Part shown: in pieces, positions 1 through 10,768 of the stretch
How the letters are laid out: each line of letters opens with the position of its first letter
Position numbering within the stretch: position 1 is the stretch's first letter
From: Paralithodes platypus
Taxonomy: Eukaryota; Arthropoda; Malacostraca; Decapoda; Lithodidae
NCBI GenBank assembly: GCA_032716605.1
Contig: CM064519.1
Location: 14,633,468-14,697,467 of the forward strand
DNA: 64,000 nucleotides
Reading direction: 5' to 3'
Notes under the pieces: model-generated
Told to the model about the DNA's origin: nothing
The model's input: only the letters and a program-made list of their open reading frames with translations
Databases searched by the model: none
Made by a program: the position numbers and the translations under genes

Positions 1-1190
1 AAACACTCGGAAACATTCCTGTCTTGTTTTTGGTATTTAAAAAAATAACATTTTTCCAAAAAATTAAGCCCTCAAGTAGCATGACTGATTTAAGCGATTT
101 TTTTTTCTCCAAAATTGTTGAGTGTGTATGGGTGCTCCATTCCCGGGACGGGAACCGCGGCACGCCCGGAAGGAAACTACCATAATAACATATTATATGC
201 GACCTATTTACGTTTTAAGGCGTTTACGTTTGTTTACCAACTTCTTCTTTTTCGTTCTTCATCTGGTGAGACTTCTTGTTGCGTTGACTGTCAGTCAACA
301 ACTGCAGACATCTTCGGAGGTGTGCGAAGAATGCCAAATGAACTATACTCGTGGTTTTGGCGTCCTCGATCGGTGGCCAAAGTTAATCACCCTACCTAAT
401 ATCATGCCAAGTAGTACTCGAGTTCAACTGACACTCCCCCGTGGATGTCTACCCCCCTCGACCAATCATGGTAGATTTGCCATGATTTGGAAAAAACAGG
501 TGGCCCAGGCATATTAAGCTGTCAGTTGGACTCTGGCCAGCCTTGGTTGTAGAGGCGTCGTGCTGTGTGTGAGCGCTATTCCTCCGATATTTCAAAGCTT
601 TTTCCACCGTCATTTCTTTAGAAAACCACTGAGGCTGTTTCTCTTAAGGACCTTTTCGCCTCCTTCCAATAAGTGCAGCTAAAAATCTATGTCCAAAGTG
701 CAATAACCAGTGCTTCCAAATACTAGCTGACGAGCGGACAGCTGGTTTTGAAAATGCACATACACTTGTTTTACACCCATGGACAGTGCTATGACATATT
801 ATTTGAATATGATGTATAAAATTTCATCACTTGCTGCTTTAGCTTGAACAGTACATGGCCATGCTACAGAACCCGCAGAACCTTCTCTATGCTGCCTGTA
901 GATGCACAAAAGGATTCGGTTTACTAATGTCATGTCGCCATTACTTGTCTGATTGTCGTCATTTGGTTCTAAATAGTCACTAATACTAATATACCGGTGC
1001 CGTAGTTTAATTTATATTTTCTTTATTCAAAACACTCAAATAAGTCCATTTTGAATATACTTTAGTCCATAATCTATTCACAATAAATATAGGCTTAGGT
1101 TAAGTGTGAATTATAGCAATACGGTAGTTCGAAATTGACTGCATTTGATTGATTGATTGACTTTATGTAGTAAGAGTTACATACATCATG
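1..1190. other. No recognisable gene or element
   Basis: AT-rich sequence with two overlapping short open frames near 115-517. Neither has a recognisable domain, a biased composition or a partner nearby, so I do not call them genes. No inverted or direct repeat of note was seen. Confidence 0.5.
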
Positions 1191-1196
1191 ATAGGA

Positions 1197-1350
1197 TTTG
1201 CATGGGTTAGGTCACCAAATATTTGTTCACGGCATGGGTTAGGTCACCAAATATTTTTCACCGCATGGATTAGGTCACCAAATCTTATTCACTGCCATGG
1301 GTTAGGTCACCAAATATAGTTCACGGCATGAGTTAGGCTACCAAATAGGC
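1197..1350. repeat. Minisatellite, about five units of 36-38 bp
   Basis: Five successive units share the core GGGTTAGGTCACCAAATAT (with small changes) separated by a short TTCACGGCAT-type linker. Unit length drifts between about 36 and 38 bp and the last unit is the most diverged. The units are contiguous, so this is a tandem minisatellite and not a spaced CRISPR-like array. Confidence 0.85.
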
Positions 1351-2070
1351 CTTTACACAGTTTTGGATCTTCTGACGTCGTGTTATGAGTGATTCACACA
1401 TAAAACAAATGGTTTCGCGATGTTGTACAGCTGAGGTCCTACATTTAACCACATTCAACTTTGTTTCTACTGTTAACGTAAGTACATCGGTTTATGAACA
1501 ATTTCATTACAACTGTTGCATTGTAAAAGTGAACTCCTATTGTTGAAACAATATTACAGACTATACATAGTTTTGGCTTACTGATTATCATGCGACTGGA
1601 GGTGTGGGTTGGTCCGCGTCGATCAACTGTTTGGGCGGAGGGGAGTAGGGGAAACTCGCGGTCGGGCTGTGGTTGTTTGCTGTTGTTTTCATTGTCCGTT
1701 GATGCTGCTTCCCTGTAGATGTAACTTGGAACAGGGCTGTGGCTATACACTACTGCAGGTCTGCAGGAATTATAGTTAGGCTAAGCTACTTAGAGACACT
1801 TACAAAATTAATGTAATCTACATTCTACAGAACTACCACAGTACGGTACCGGTATTCCTAAGAAGCCTACCTGATGAGCCACCAGTTTCTGGGTACACGT
1901 CACTCTGCAGAGCGGCTTAGCCTACAACTCAATAGCTGATCAAGTGGACCTCGAGAAGAGGGATGCAGGCGGCAGGACAGGCAAGCTATCTGAGGTGGCA
2001 CCTCTGAGTCTAGTCTAGACTACACCAAGTAGTATATCAAGTAAGTAGGCGGCTGGCGGCAGGCCTAAGT
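1351..2070. other. No recognisable gene or element
   Basis: No supported coding region. A 101-codon open frame on the minus strand (1750-1445) shows no motif and no splice context that I trust. Confidence 0.45.
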
Positions 2071-2074
2071 ATTT

Positions 2075-2173
2075 AGTGCACTGAAGTTAGTTAGGCCTAT
2101 TTATTTTTTACTCTTTCCTTGTTGACACATTGAGTAAAAAGTACATAGGCTATGTAACTAACTTCAGTGCACT
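2075..2173. repeat. Inverted repeat, roughly 40-bp arms
   Basis: The arm AGTGCACTGAAGTTAGTTA (2075-2093) is answered by its reverse complement ending at 2173. Pairing continues imperfectly inward through a TTTTTACTC/GAGTAAAAA stretch. A 15-G run follows at 2177-2191. It looks like a small hairpin MITE or its remnant; no target duplication was identified. Confidence 0.6.
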
Positions 2174-2209
2174 TGCGGGGGGGGGGGGGGGAGGTAGACA
2201 AGGCCTACT

Positions 2210-2212
<3 letters not shown>

Positions 2213-2255
<43 letters not shown>

Positions 2256-2631
2256 ACAATGAACGGAGTAAGGAAAAACACAGATAAAACAAAAAGGTCC
2301 ATGTGCCTAAAGGCATCCTCCATTCATAAAATGTTGTAACAACTGGATTTAAACATTTGTAGATTGTAAGTTTGTGGAAAGCAATTCGAGGGAAGTGAAT
2401 TCCAAAAAGTAGTAAGCTCTGGGGATAAATGAATTCTGATAAGCAGAAGTTCTGCATTGTGGAGGAGAAAGTGTAAATTCATGGGCGCTCTCAGCTGCCC
2501 TAGTTCTACGGGGAAAGATGTGGAGAGGCGGCACAATTGAAGCAAGTTCCTCGGAACAATTGCTGTGAAAATATCTGTAGAATAATGCAAGGGATGCAAC
2601 GTTTCTTCGTATGGATAATGTAGGAAGGTCT
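2213..2631 (-). mobile_element. LINE D fragment, copy 1 (5'-truncated 3' end)
   Basis: On the minus strand this is the 3' end of a non-LTR retrotransposon ending in poly(A), seen as 37 T residues at 2213-2249. The body matches the copies at 21479 and 26072 and codes for the C-terminal part of the ORF2 protein (motifs such as FPRRTRAAESAHEF and NSLPSNCFPQTYNLQ), here with an extra base that breaks the frame near 2410. It is cut off at 2631, where the similarity to the other copies stops, as expected for incomplete target-primed reverse transcription. Confidence 0.8.
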
Positions 2632-2859
2632 TGAGAAATATACGGTATGGTATAATAGGTACAGTATATACCCTAGGCCTATCAATATATATTTCAAGAT
2701 AGCCTACCCCTGTTTAATCGTACCATAGTTTAGCCTAGGCAGCTTCTGATCCACTGAAAATTTAACAAGTGGTAGGGCTATAAATATAGGGCATCATTAT
2801 GTAATAATGGTAAAACTTTATTAGTGGGCGTTCTCCCTTGGTCTCCCTTCTCTGTCGTG

Positions 2860-3215
2860 CTAGCAAGAATACTCATGGACGTAAAGAAACATGTGACTCA
2901 CCTGCCTCCCCTGACAACAATATTGTCATTACCCTCACCTGACAACCTAACTTAACCTGGGGCAGCTCTTAATAATGATGTACAAGATGTCAAATTACTG
3001 AAAAGCACTACGGGAGCATGAACGCCAAGTCGCGACTAGCGAGGATATTTATGGACGTTAACAAACCCTTACGTGACTCACCCGCCTCCTCCAGACCTCC
3101 GACGACAATATTGTCATTACCATAACCTGATAACTTGACCTAACCTGGGGCATCCCCGCTGCTATGAAAAATGTAGAAGACATCAAATTACTAGAAAGCA
3201 GTGCGGGAGAGTGAA
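2860..3215. repeat. Tandem dimer, about 178 bp per unit
   Basis: Two diverged units, about 2860-3020 and 3036-3215, share GACAATATTGTCATTACC, then AACCTGGGGCA, then TCAAATTACT-GAAAGCA in the same order and spacing. Identity is clearly below that of the recent repeats in this window, so it is an older duplication or a dimeric element. No coding sequence. Confidence 0.7.
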
Positions 3216-3298
3216 AATCGCCTCCGTCTGATCTGATTTAACTACGGTAGGCCTAACAACCCGTACCTGTTACCTAACCTAACCAACTAACCTATCAT

Positions 3299-3809
3299 GG
3301 CGGGTGCCCAACCTCGAAAGGGGTTGAAATAGGGGAGCTATCCCCCCGCCAAAGGCGGCTTTCTAGGGCCTTTCCTAGCTGATGCTGAGAAGATTGGGTT
3401 CTAGTCATGTGGTGATGGGCTGGTCTATCAGAGTGAGAGCTGAGCGATCTCTGCCATACCCATAGCTTACTCTGACTGTTCCTTTAACTTATATGTTTTC
3501 TAGATCTCAAGTGACGGCGTCTTTTCCGTGGATTGATCTCCCAATCTACCAAGATTGGAAGCCAAAGCGTCACATTTTTCCCTTGCCCCTCAACTTTCTC
3601 TTCATAATTGCTGAGGGGCACAGGGCCCTGGGTGGGGCTTTGGGTTCCCGGGCGTTTCCGCACCCTCCTCAGCTCCCCGCCATGGAGTGGCTTCGGTCAC
3701 CCAGGCTTTATTGTGGTCGGCAGGGAGGGTTCTGTGGGGGCGCTTGGTTATGGCCTTGGAATTGCTTGGGGCTGTTCGGCCAGGCAGCTTGGGGAACAAC
3801 AACAACAAC
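3299..3809 (+). mobile_element. SINE-like retroposon F, apparently full length (F1)
   Basis: A 511-bp non-coding unit ends in (AAC)n and is flanked by an 11-bp direct duplication, TAACCTATCAT, at 3288-3298 and 3810-3820. The duplication and tail are those of target-primed insertion. Three other clear copies lie in this window (24181, 40803, 46497), two of them shorter at the 5' end. The open frames inside (for example 3493-3939) are GC-rich by-products of the repeat and recur in every copy. A weak B-box-like GGTTCTAGTC is present, but the tRNA origin is uncertain. Confidence 0.85.
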
Positions 3810-3947
3810 TAACCTATCATTAGCCTATAGCCTAGTTAGACCAGAAATCTTGACCACTAGCTTCTATAACTCAAAAAGGTCTTACCCAACCTTAACCATT
3901 ATGTCTGTCTCTTTTACTGTACAGTACTGCTTTTGGTAAGGATGTAG

Positions 3948-4181
3948 TATTCGGGTGTATCGCCTTCCTTGTTTACACTACTCGCACGCTCGCGATCACG
4001 TTTCCGTCTATTTTGACTGCCTTGGGATACAATAGTAGGTTGATGAAGCCCCCCTCATCCCCCATGACCTATTGTCATCATCATATTGCCAGCAGGGGGC
4101 AAATAACAGAAACAAGGCAGTTAAAATATAGTGGAACGTAACCGCAAGCGCGCGACCTATGTAAACAGGACAGTACGCCCG

Positions 4182-4182
<1 letters not shown>
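3948..4182. mobile_element. MITE G, copy 1 (cut at its right end)
   Basis: Shares with the copies at 45823, 49436, 49646 and 62370 the outer TTGTTTACACTAC segment, an internal TCTATTTTGAC pair in opposite orientations, and the dyad around GACCTATTGTCATCATCAT. The ends resemble each other as imperfect inverted repeats (GGCGTAC...TGTTTAC). The right edge is cut where the LINE microsatellite tail begins. No coding capacity. Confidence 0.65.
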
Positions 4183-4227
<45 letters not shown>

Positions 4228-4842
4228 TTTATTCAGTCAGCAATTTACAGAGTTGGTACCAAATAGTTTGTTACAAATATGACATGTACCAGCCTTGCAT
4301 AATTCCAACTAAGGATAGCCCAATAAGGCCGTTAGGCGTATTTCCATTGGGGTCCTTGTGGGATTTAGGTTAGCAGGGAAAAAAGAGGGATAAAGAAATA
4401 GATACTTTAGAGAAAGTATTTCTAGGGGGTTATTTTAAGATACCTTACATCCTATAGTAAATATCAGTAATCATTTCAGTTTGGTTTGTCTATCTCTTAT
4501 GTCGTATTTAGTAGTAGACATAAGCTTGGTGCTCCCTTCTCGCAGCTGTCCGGTTCAGGTGTTCCTTTAGGCTACGTCTGAAGGAATACAGTGTTCTCTT
4601 TTCACGGACTGACTGGGGTAGGTCGTTCCAGTCTTTGATGGCAGTGAAGAAGAATGTTTGCTTACCCTGTCCTTGGATTCTCGGGACCTTAAAATTAAAC
4701 ATCATGTTTCTTGTATTATGTCCACTCCTCTCATTTGCTTTAACAAAATCATTCTTTAGATACTCTGGAGCTCTGTCATAGAAAATTTTGAAGGCATTAG
4801 TTAGCCTGATTTGTTTGGCCCTGTCAGAGACATTGAGCATAC
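4183..4842 (-). mobile_element. CR1/Jockey-type LINE 1, 3' portion
   Basis: This is the downstream part of the LINE whose ORF2 occupies 13488-10769; the two parts are separated by the Gypsy insertion at 4848-10763. The reading frame resumes exactly across one copy of the CTAGT target duplication and runs to a stop at 4508. The encoded segment is the C-terminal tail typical of these RTs (TAIKDWNDLPQSVR, LYSFRRSLKEHL). The 3' UTR (4227-4507) ends in an (ATT)n microsatellite, 4226-4183, as expected for a CR1-group element that ends in short tandem repeats instead of poly(A). Confidence 0.85.
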
Positions 4843-4847
4843 CTAGT

Positions 4848-5196
4848 TGTATGGTTGTCATGTGAAGCTACAACAACCTTGATAATCCTTTCTTGCACAA
4901 GGATGTAGAATAAAAGTCCAGAGATAAGTTTATAGGTTCTTATTAGCCTAAGGTATACAGAGCTGGGGTGGCACTGCTATGCTGAGTGCCGACTGGATGT
5001 TACTGATGAAAACATGTGCAGCGGTGCCGAATATATTTGGTGCAACGCTGCCGATACTACAGAGTACGGTATATTATCATGGGATATTAAACAATGATAG
5101 TATTGCCCTGAAAGTACATGTGTGTATGTTGCAATATGATTAAGGCATGTGTACACTCTGTATATATGTTGTGTGTGCACTTAACCTATATCAACA
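4848..5196 (-). repeat. 3' LTR of the Gypsy element
   Basis: 349 bp with TG...CA ends. It is preceded, in element orientation, by a purine-rich tract at 5210-5197. It differs from the partner LTR at two sites in the GCCGACTGGATG and CTGATGAAAAC stretches (C and C in the other copy). Confidence 0.95.
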
Positions 5197-6020
5197 CCTC
5201 CCTCCCCCTTCAAGCTCGCAAGACGTTGTCGAGCTGACTCTTTTTCTAGGAGCCGTTCAGACCTACGTGGGGCCATGGGGGAAGTGAAGGACTCTCTTTC
5301 TGGGTCCGTGCAAGACACAGGGATCTCAGGGTTATGGGGGAGGGGTTCAACACCAGGGGAATTCACTGGGCGGAGGAAGCGACGGTTCCGCCAATATATC
5401 TTACCACTGGGGAGACGAACCTCATAATCCCTGGACCTGCCGTAGCCCATGACGACCCCATCCTTGTCCCAGCGGTGAGAAGTCGGGTTTTGGATCCGCA
5501 CTGTGGTACCGACTCTCAACCTGGGAAGGGGGCGTGCGTGCTGGTCATAGTTTCTCTGCACCAGCGCAGTGTGGGCGGCTGCACGGCGGTCACAGACCTC
5601 TGCCTTGGCTTGCCACTCTGCTGCAAAGGATTGGGGATGAGCAGGGACACAAGACCGTAGTGGGTGGCCATACAAGATTTGTGCCGGGGAGCGGCCTGTG
5701 AAGTTCGGGGTGTTGCGGAGCTCCAACAGTCCACGGTCAAAGTCCTCACAGTCGATGTTGCCTGAGGGAGCCGTCTTCAGTATGAGGTGTTTGACGGACT
5801 TGACGGCAGACTCGGCATGACCGTTGGATTGTGGGGACGGTGGGGAAGAGACCAAGTGATTGACTCCCCAACGCTCCATGAAGTCCCGGAACTCACGGCT
5901 AGTAAACTGTGGGCCTCCATCTGTACGTAGGCGGAGGGGTACACCAACTTCCCTGAAAGTAGCGGCAGAAGATCCTGATGGTGTTTGAAGCGGTAGTATC
6001 TCCTTTGCAGGGTACGACAA
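5181..6020 (-). pseudogene. Gypsy integrase, catalytic core end and C-terminal domain
   Basis: This frame carries the second half of the DDE integrase core: TDGGPQFTS holds the second catalytic Asp, and the following stretch with PPSPQSNGHAESAVK holds the catalytic Glu. After about residue 150 it continues into a basic C-terminal domain with a GTTVRIQNP barrel-like segment and ends in EGGVDIG next to the polypurine tract. The upstream half of the core lies in another frame (6858-5899); the shift is within the overlap 6020-5899. There is no ATG that would make this an independent gene. It would insert the cDNA into the host chromosome. Confidence 0.85.
5197..5210 (-). other. Polypurine tract
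   Basis: On the element strand the run AAGGGGGAGGGAGG abuts the 3' LTR. In LTR retrotransposons such a tract primes plus-strand DNA synthesis. Position and composition both fit. Confidence 0.8.
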
Positions 6021-6858
6021 CGGGCCAGCCTGAGAGTCGGTCTGTTACGACGAGGAAGGATTTCCCCGCCACAGCGAAGAAGTCGGCTGAAACAGATTCG
6101 AAAGGCCTAGTTGGGTTGTCGTCGTTGATCATGGGTTCCTGCTGCTGACTAGGCTGTAAGACCTGACACGGCTCACAAGCTTGAACTGTATTGGCGATGT
6201 CAGAGTTGATGCCAGGCCAAAAGACAGCCTGTCGCGCCCTACGCTTAGTGGCCTCCACGCCTCTGTGACTATCATGCAGGCGAGCCAAGGTGCGGCGGCG
6301 GAGGGCTTCAGGAACCACAACCCTCGCTCCGTACAGGACGAGTTCACCATCTGCTGACAGGTAGTCTCGGAGTTTCCAGAATGGGAGTAGAGAGTTGTGC
6401 AGGTCGTAGCGGTTGGTGGGGAAACCCGAAGTAACGCACTCACGCAGGCGGATGTACACAGTATCCGCTCTGGCTGCGTCTCGGAGTTCCTGGAGAATCC
6501 TGTCTGCGTCCTGTGAAGGAGAGTTGACGTCGGTGGCGGCGGCGTTGACAGTCACGAGGGACCTGAGGTGAACCGTGGCGTCGGCACATGCTAACTCATC
6601 CTCTGGCGTCGGGTGGCTGACAGGGGCCCGTGACAACGCATCAGGGATGCAGAGCAACCTGCCAGCGCGCCAGACGGCTGTGAAGAGGTAAGGTGCGACT
6701 TTCTCCTTCAGACGTTGGAGGCGGGGATTTTCAACCGCATCAAGGGTGTAGTTGTTGAAGATGGGGATGAGGGGGCGATGGTCCGTCATGAGGGTGAAGT
6801 GTTGCAGTCCGATGAGGTAGAACTTGCACTTGGACATGGCCCAGACCACGGCTAGCAT
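5899..6858 (-). pseudogene. Gypsy RNase H end and integrase start
   Basis: The first part is the end of RNase H (LMTDHRPLIPIFNN, then WRAGRLLCIPDALSR). The integrase zinc-binding region follows, with LHDSHRGVEATKRRARQAVF and a CEPCQ pair, and then the beginning of the catalytic core with VSADFFAV holding the first Asp. The frame is lost near 5960 and the rest of the core continues in 6020-5181. It differs in frame from the RT segment upstream, so at least two breaks separate RT from the integrase end. Confidence 0.85.
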
Positions 6859-6865
6859 CTCCAGC

Positions 6866-7913
6866 TCAATGGTGGCATAGCGGGACTCGGGGTCGCTTAG
6901 GAACCTCGAGCCACACTGAAACTAAGCGGAGACGGTTGTTGCCATGATCCTGTAGGAGGGCGTATCCAATACCGTTAAGGCGGGACGCATCAGTTTGTAG
7001 AATCACTGGTAGGGAAGGGTCGAATGGGGCCAGGACGGGTGGACTGAGCAGGGCAGCCTTGACCCGGCGGAAAGCCTCATCATGGTCAGCGGTCCACATA
7101 AACGACCTCTTCGGGCTCATCAGGGGGCGCAGGGGCTGAGCGGTAGTGGCGATGTCGGGGGTGAACTCCGCCAGCTGGTTCACCAAACCCATGAAGGAGC
7201 GAAGGTCGGTGATGTTGGCTGGTGTCGGGAAGTCCTTGATCGCTCCGACTTTGCCAGGGTCAGCCGAGATGCCCTCACCTGAGAGCGTGTACCCACAGAA
7301 GTTCACACTGGGTGCGGCGACCACGAACTTGTCCTTGTTGAGTGTGATCCCACTGTCGCGGCACCGTATGAGCACTTCATGGATACGCTGAAGATGTGTG
7401 TTGAAGTCCTCGTCGTAGAGCAGCACGTCGTCGACAACCTTGGCACAATTTTGCACCCCTTGGAGGGCCCTATCACCGCGAAGGCAGAAGGCGTCACCTG
7501 TCGCAGCGAAACCCATTGGACCTCTACAGTGTTGGAAACGGCCATAAGGAGTGATGAAAGTTGTGAGATGCTGGTCCTCCTCCGCAAGTTCCATTTGCCA
7601 ATATCCACTCAGGGCGTCTGCCGTCGTGAAGAATTTCACCTGCGGGGCCACACTGCGGATCGCTTCGAAAGGCGTCGGTGAGGGGTGGGCTGGGCGGGAA
7701 ACTTGGCAGTTGAGCTTGGTGAGGTCTACGGTGAGGCGAACTTCGGCGTTGGGCTTGGCGACGACGACGAGGGGGGTGGCACCACTCTGAAGGTTCATCG
7801 CCGGCCGGTTTAATGATACCTTGTGCCACTAGCGAGTCCAGCTCCTGCTTAACTTTGTCCCTGAAAGCAAAGGGGATCTGCCGCGGGGTTGTAGATGGCA
7901 AAAGGCACTGCAT
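6866..7913 (-). pseudogene. Gypsy reverse transcriptase and RNase H start
   Basis: The fingers segment ([12 protein letters not shown]) is in one frame (7913-7780) and the palm in another (7798-6866). The palm shows VDLTKLN, a [10 protein letters not shown] region, [12 protein letters not shown], and the metal-binding [11 protein letters not shown] (VDD form). RNase H begins with [17 protein letters not shown]. Ty3-type order and spacing are kept. The enzyme would copy the genomic RNA in the particle. The break between the two frames lies near 7780, inside a run of similar bases. Confidence 0.88.
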
Positions 7914-8798
7914 CGTCCTTGAGGTGGATCCGCATTGGGGGACCCTTCATAGGCTTGAGTGGAGCTATCTGGAGATCCTCCTTGGAGACCAACACGTCCT
8001 TGAACTCTCGAAGAAAGAACTCCTTGGCTTGTGCAGGTGACGTGGTGGCTGTGAAGGGTAGCTCCTTACACCTGTAGATGTGTTTAACCTGTAGAATTGG
8101 CTTGGGGAATTTCGCTGAGATGATGGCCAATTCTTGACAGTGGCGTTTGGACAGAAGCGGCGTCTGAACACCCTCGCGGACTTGGATTGTGGCAGAACAG
8201 GAACGTTTGCTGATGGTGAGTGTGCATGAAACGTCCCCAAAGCAGGAGCCATTGCAGAGCCATCCGCGTTGAGCGTTGTTGTCGGAGGCGGAGGTCGTAG
8301 GCTGCTGAGAGGAATCCGAAGTATGTCGAGGTGTCGTCGGCCGATCACTGTGATGTCTGCACCTGTGTCAGGAAGCATGTGGAGTTTTCTAGTGGTGCCG
8401 CTGTAGGTGAGACTCACGGATGTCAGTGTGGGTGCCTGAACAGGTGATCCCACACGTCGGCAACTTGTGGTCTTCTTTGCTGTAGACTTGTTGTGGGAGG
8501 AAGCGGCGTTGTCCTGTGTGGCGGGCATCTTGGAAGATCTGCAGCATTTGTCGTAGTGGCCCATATGGTTGCAGCGACGACACTGGGCGGTGGCTGCAGG
8601 GCAAGCAGGAGTCCTAGGCTTATGACCACGATGGCCGCAGTTAGTGCAGGTGTAGTCTTCAGCCGGGCACTTGTTCTTGTCGTGCCGGCGAGCACAACGC
8701 TGGCAGGCGGCAGCCGACGCCAAGGACTGTTGCGATGTGGAGAACTTGTCGCGTTGCTTAACTTGCTTGTACGCTGACACGGCGTTAACCTGGGGCAC
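7849..8798 (-). pseudogene. Gypsy zinc knuckles, protease and linker to RT
   Basis: The frame 8798-7965 holds cysteine-histidine knuckles (CQRCARRHDKNKC, CTNCGHRGH, CRRCNHMGHYDKC), then the aspartic protease motif LPDTGADITVIG. Near 8150 the frame shifts and continues as 8130-7849 (LREFKDVLVSKEDLQ), the usual stretch just before the RT. The knuckles would bind genomic RNA and the protease would cut the polyprotein. Both motifs are intact; only the frame is broken. Confidence 0.85.
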
Positions 8799-9910
8799 GT
8801 ATGGCTGACGTAGCGCTTCGAGTGGCCTCGTAGGAACGGCAAGTGTTGACGATGTCCTGTAATGAAGGAGTGGCGTCTAGGGAAAGCAGCTTCTGTACAA
8901 GTTCTTCGTCATGTATGCCCATCAGAATGACCATCTTGAGTTGGGTCTCCTTGCAGGCTGAAGAGTTCCCTGGGCAGACGTCAATTTCTTCGGCGATGTG
9001 GCAGAGGCGGACGTAGAAGTTGTTGAATGACTCGCCCTGTTTTTGCTTGCAACTGAAAAGGTCCCTACGATGGAGAGCTTCATTGCGAGAATTCTTGATG
9101 TGCTCCTGAAGTGCATCGAGGACTGCGTCAACGGTCTTGTCGGTGTCAGGGGGTATGTTTAAGGTGTGCTCCAAAAGCCGCTGTGTCTCCAGGGTTAAGC
9201 ACATCCGCATCTGGATCAGTTGTTTCTCCCTCGGTAATTTAGATAAGTCTACCATAATAGAGTAATCGTCCCACCGACGCCTCCATTCTCTGAAAACCTG
9301 GAAGGTGGCATCAGCACGAAGGGGCGGTGGGTTCTGGGTGATAGCCTTCTGTGGTGGAGGTGGAGGATGTTGTGGAATTGGGTGTTGTCCCCGGTGAGGT
9401 GGATGTAGGTGCGGCGGCAGGTGGGGTAATTTGGGCCAGAGCCTGGACAAGGGCGGAGAACTTGGCATCGTCCATCTGTCTCCTGTAGTCCTCCTCCGTG
9501 CGTCGTCTGTTTTCCTCTTCCCATCTTCTGCGGTCCTCCTCCTGTTGTCTGCGGTCCTCCTCCTGTCTTCTGCGGTCCTCCTCCTGTCTTCTGGTATAGT
9601 CGTCCCGTTGTCTGCATTGCTCCATATACTGTATGAGCTGAAGGAGGTCTGCACTTGTAGTAGGTTGTAGACTTGCAGGGTGTGGTGACAGGGGTGGCAT
9701 CCCCCTATAGTGTAGGGGAGGTGGAGTAAAATGAGGGGTGGTGAGAGGAGGAGAGGTTGGAGTGGAATGAACTGACTGATACCCCTTACCAGCAACTCCA
9801 ACAGTATCTCCATCATTATCTCCACCACTATATCCACCATTATCTCCCTCCCCAGTATGGTCGTGTGGGGTGTCTCTGGGCTCCCCATGAATCTGCTCAT
9901 CTCCCTCCAT
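8785..9910 (-). pseudogene. Gypsy gag (N-terminal region and capsid)
   Basis: A real ATG at 9910 opens a frame with a Pro/Thr-rich leader and a charged coiled-coil segment made of repeated QEEDRRR units (about residues 95-150). The capsid-like part (FQVFREWRRRWDDY, ETQRLLEHTLN, QGESFNNFYVRL) continues in a second frame to 8785, so a shift lies near 9330. The repeated GAGGACCGCAG-type DNA at 9500-9600 is a minisatellite inside the coiled coil. Gag would form the cytoplasmic particle. Confidence 0.8.
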
Positions 9911-10395
9911 AATTGGTTGATAGCTGACACACTGTAGTCTTGCAGGAACGATGAAAATGTGCAGTACAACTGGAACAGTTTATTTAATAGTGCGAGAAAT
10001 TATCTGTGCTAGAGTGAGTGAGTGAGTGCGGTAGACGTGGCACCACCGTGTTGACTTGGCAGCGATGTGCGTGTGTCCGTGTGCGCGCATGTGCGGCACA
10101 GCTGGAAGGCACTGAGGGCCCAGTGAGGGGTGAGAGCTTGTGTTGCTGGAGATGTTAGAGGGGGAGGGTATGCTACTCCTCGCTCTTGTCCAGCAATGTT
10201 TCGGCGGCTATAACCCTCACAGCAAGTTGGGAATGGGCACAAATGACATGGGACATATAATAAAGGCACTGCACTACACTCTTAAGTACTTCACTGCACT
10301 ATAAAGCACTGCACAATAATATATCCAGGGCTGGAGAGGTGAGGTCTTGCAAGATGGCTGGCTGAGAATCCGGTCTTGGCTCGTATCTCCTGGCT

Positions 10396-10414
10396 GTATT
10401 AACACACTGCGCCA
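10396..10414 (-). other. Primer binding site
   Basis: Directly next to the 5' LTR with no gap, the element strand reads TGGCGCAGTGTGTTAATAC. It starts with TGG, complementary to a tRNA CCA end. The priming tRNA is not identified; the first eight bases would suit a serine-type acceptor stem, which is a guess. Confidence 0.65.
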
Positions 10415-10763
10415 TGTATGGTTGTCATGTGAAGCTACAACAACCTTGATAATCCTTTCTTGCACAAGGATGTAGAATAAAAGTCCAGAGATAAGTTTAT
10501 AGGTTCTTATTAGCCTAAGGTATACAGAGCTGGGGTGGCACTGCTATGCTGAGTGCCGACCGGATGTTACTGACGAAAACATGTGCAGCGGTGCCGAATA
10601 TATTTGGTGCAACGCTGCCGATACTACAGAGTACGGTATATTATCATGGGATATTAAACAATGATAGTATTGCCCTGAAAGTACATGTGTGTATGTTGCA
10701 ATATGATTAAGGCATGTGTACACTCTGTATATATGTTGTGTGTGCACTTAACCTATATCAACA
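10415..10763 (-). repeat. 5' LTR of the Gypsy element
   Basis: 349 bp, TG...CA, carrying the same AATAAAAG stretch as the other LTR. Promoter and poly(A) signals are expected here but cannot be placed with confidence. Confidence 0.95.
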
Positions 10764-10768
10764 CTAGT

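Larger units (their letters stand above)
4848..10763 (-). mobile_element. Ty3/Gypsy LTR retrotransposon, complete by structure
   Basis: Two 349-bp LTRs (4848-5196, 10415-10763) begin TG and end CA and differ at only two positions that I can see. A 5-bp target duplication, CTAGT, lies at 4843-4847 and 10764-10768. On the minus strand the order is LTR, primer site, gag, zinc knuckles, protease, RT, RNase H, integrase, polypurine tract, LTR, which is the Ty3/Gypsy order. No envelope gene is seen. The coding part is broken by several frame shifts, which is odd for LTRs this alike. It sits inside the ORF2 of LINE 1. Confidence 0.95.

Noticed and set aside
122..517. 131-codon open frame at the left edge
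   Set aside because: No motif, no homologue recognised, another frame equally open; chance is sufficient.
1197..1350. CRISPR-like direct repeats
   Set aside because: Units are contiguous and diverged, with no spacers, in a eukaryotic transposon setting.
3493..3939. 148-codon GC-rich frame, recurring at 24116, 40790 and 46531
   Set aside because: The frame follows retroposon F copies and is not conserved in length; no selection evident.
4131..4373. Asn-repeat protein
   Set aside because: It is the (AAT)n microsatellite at the 3' end of LINE 1.
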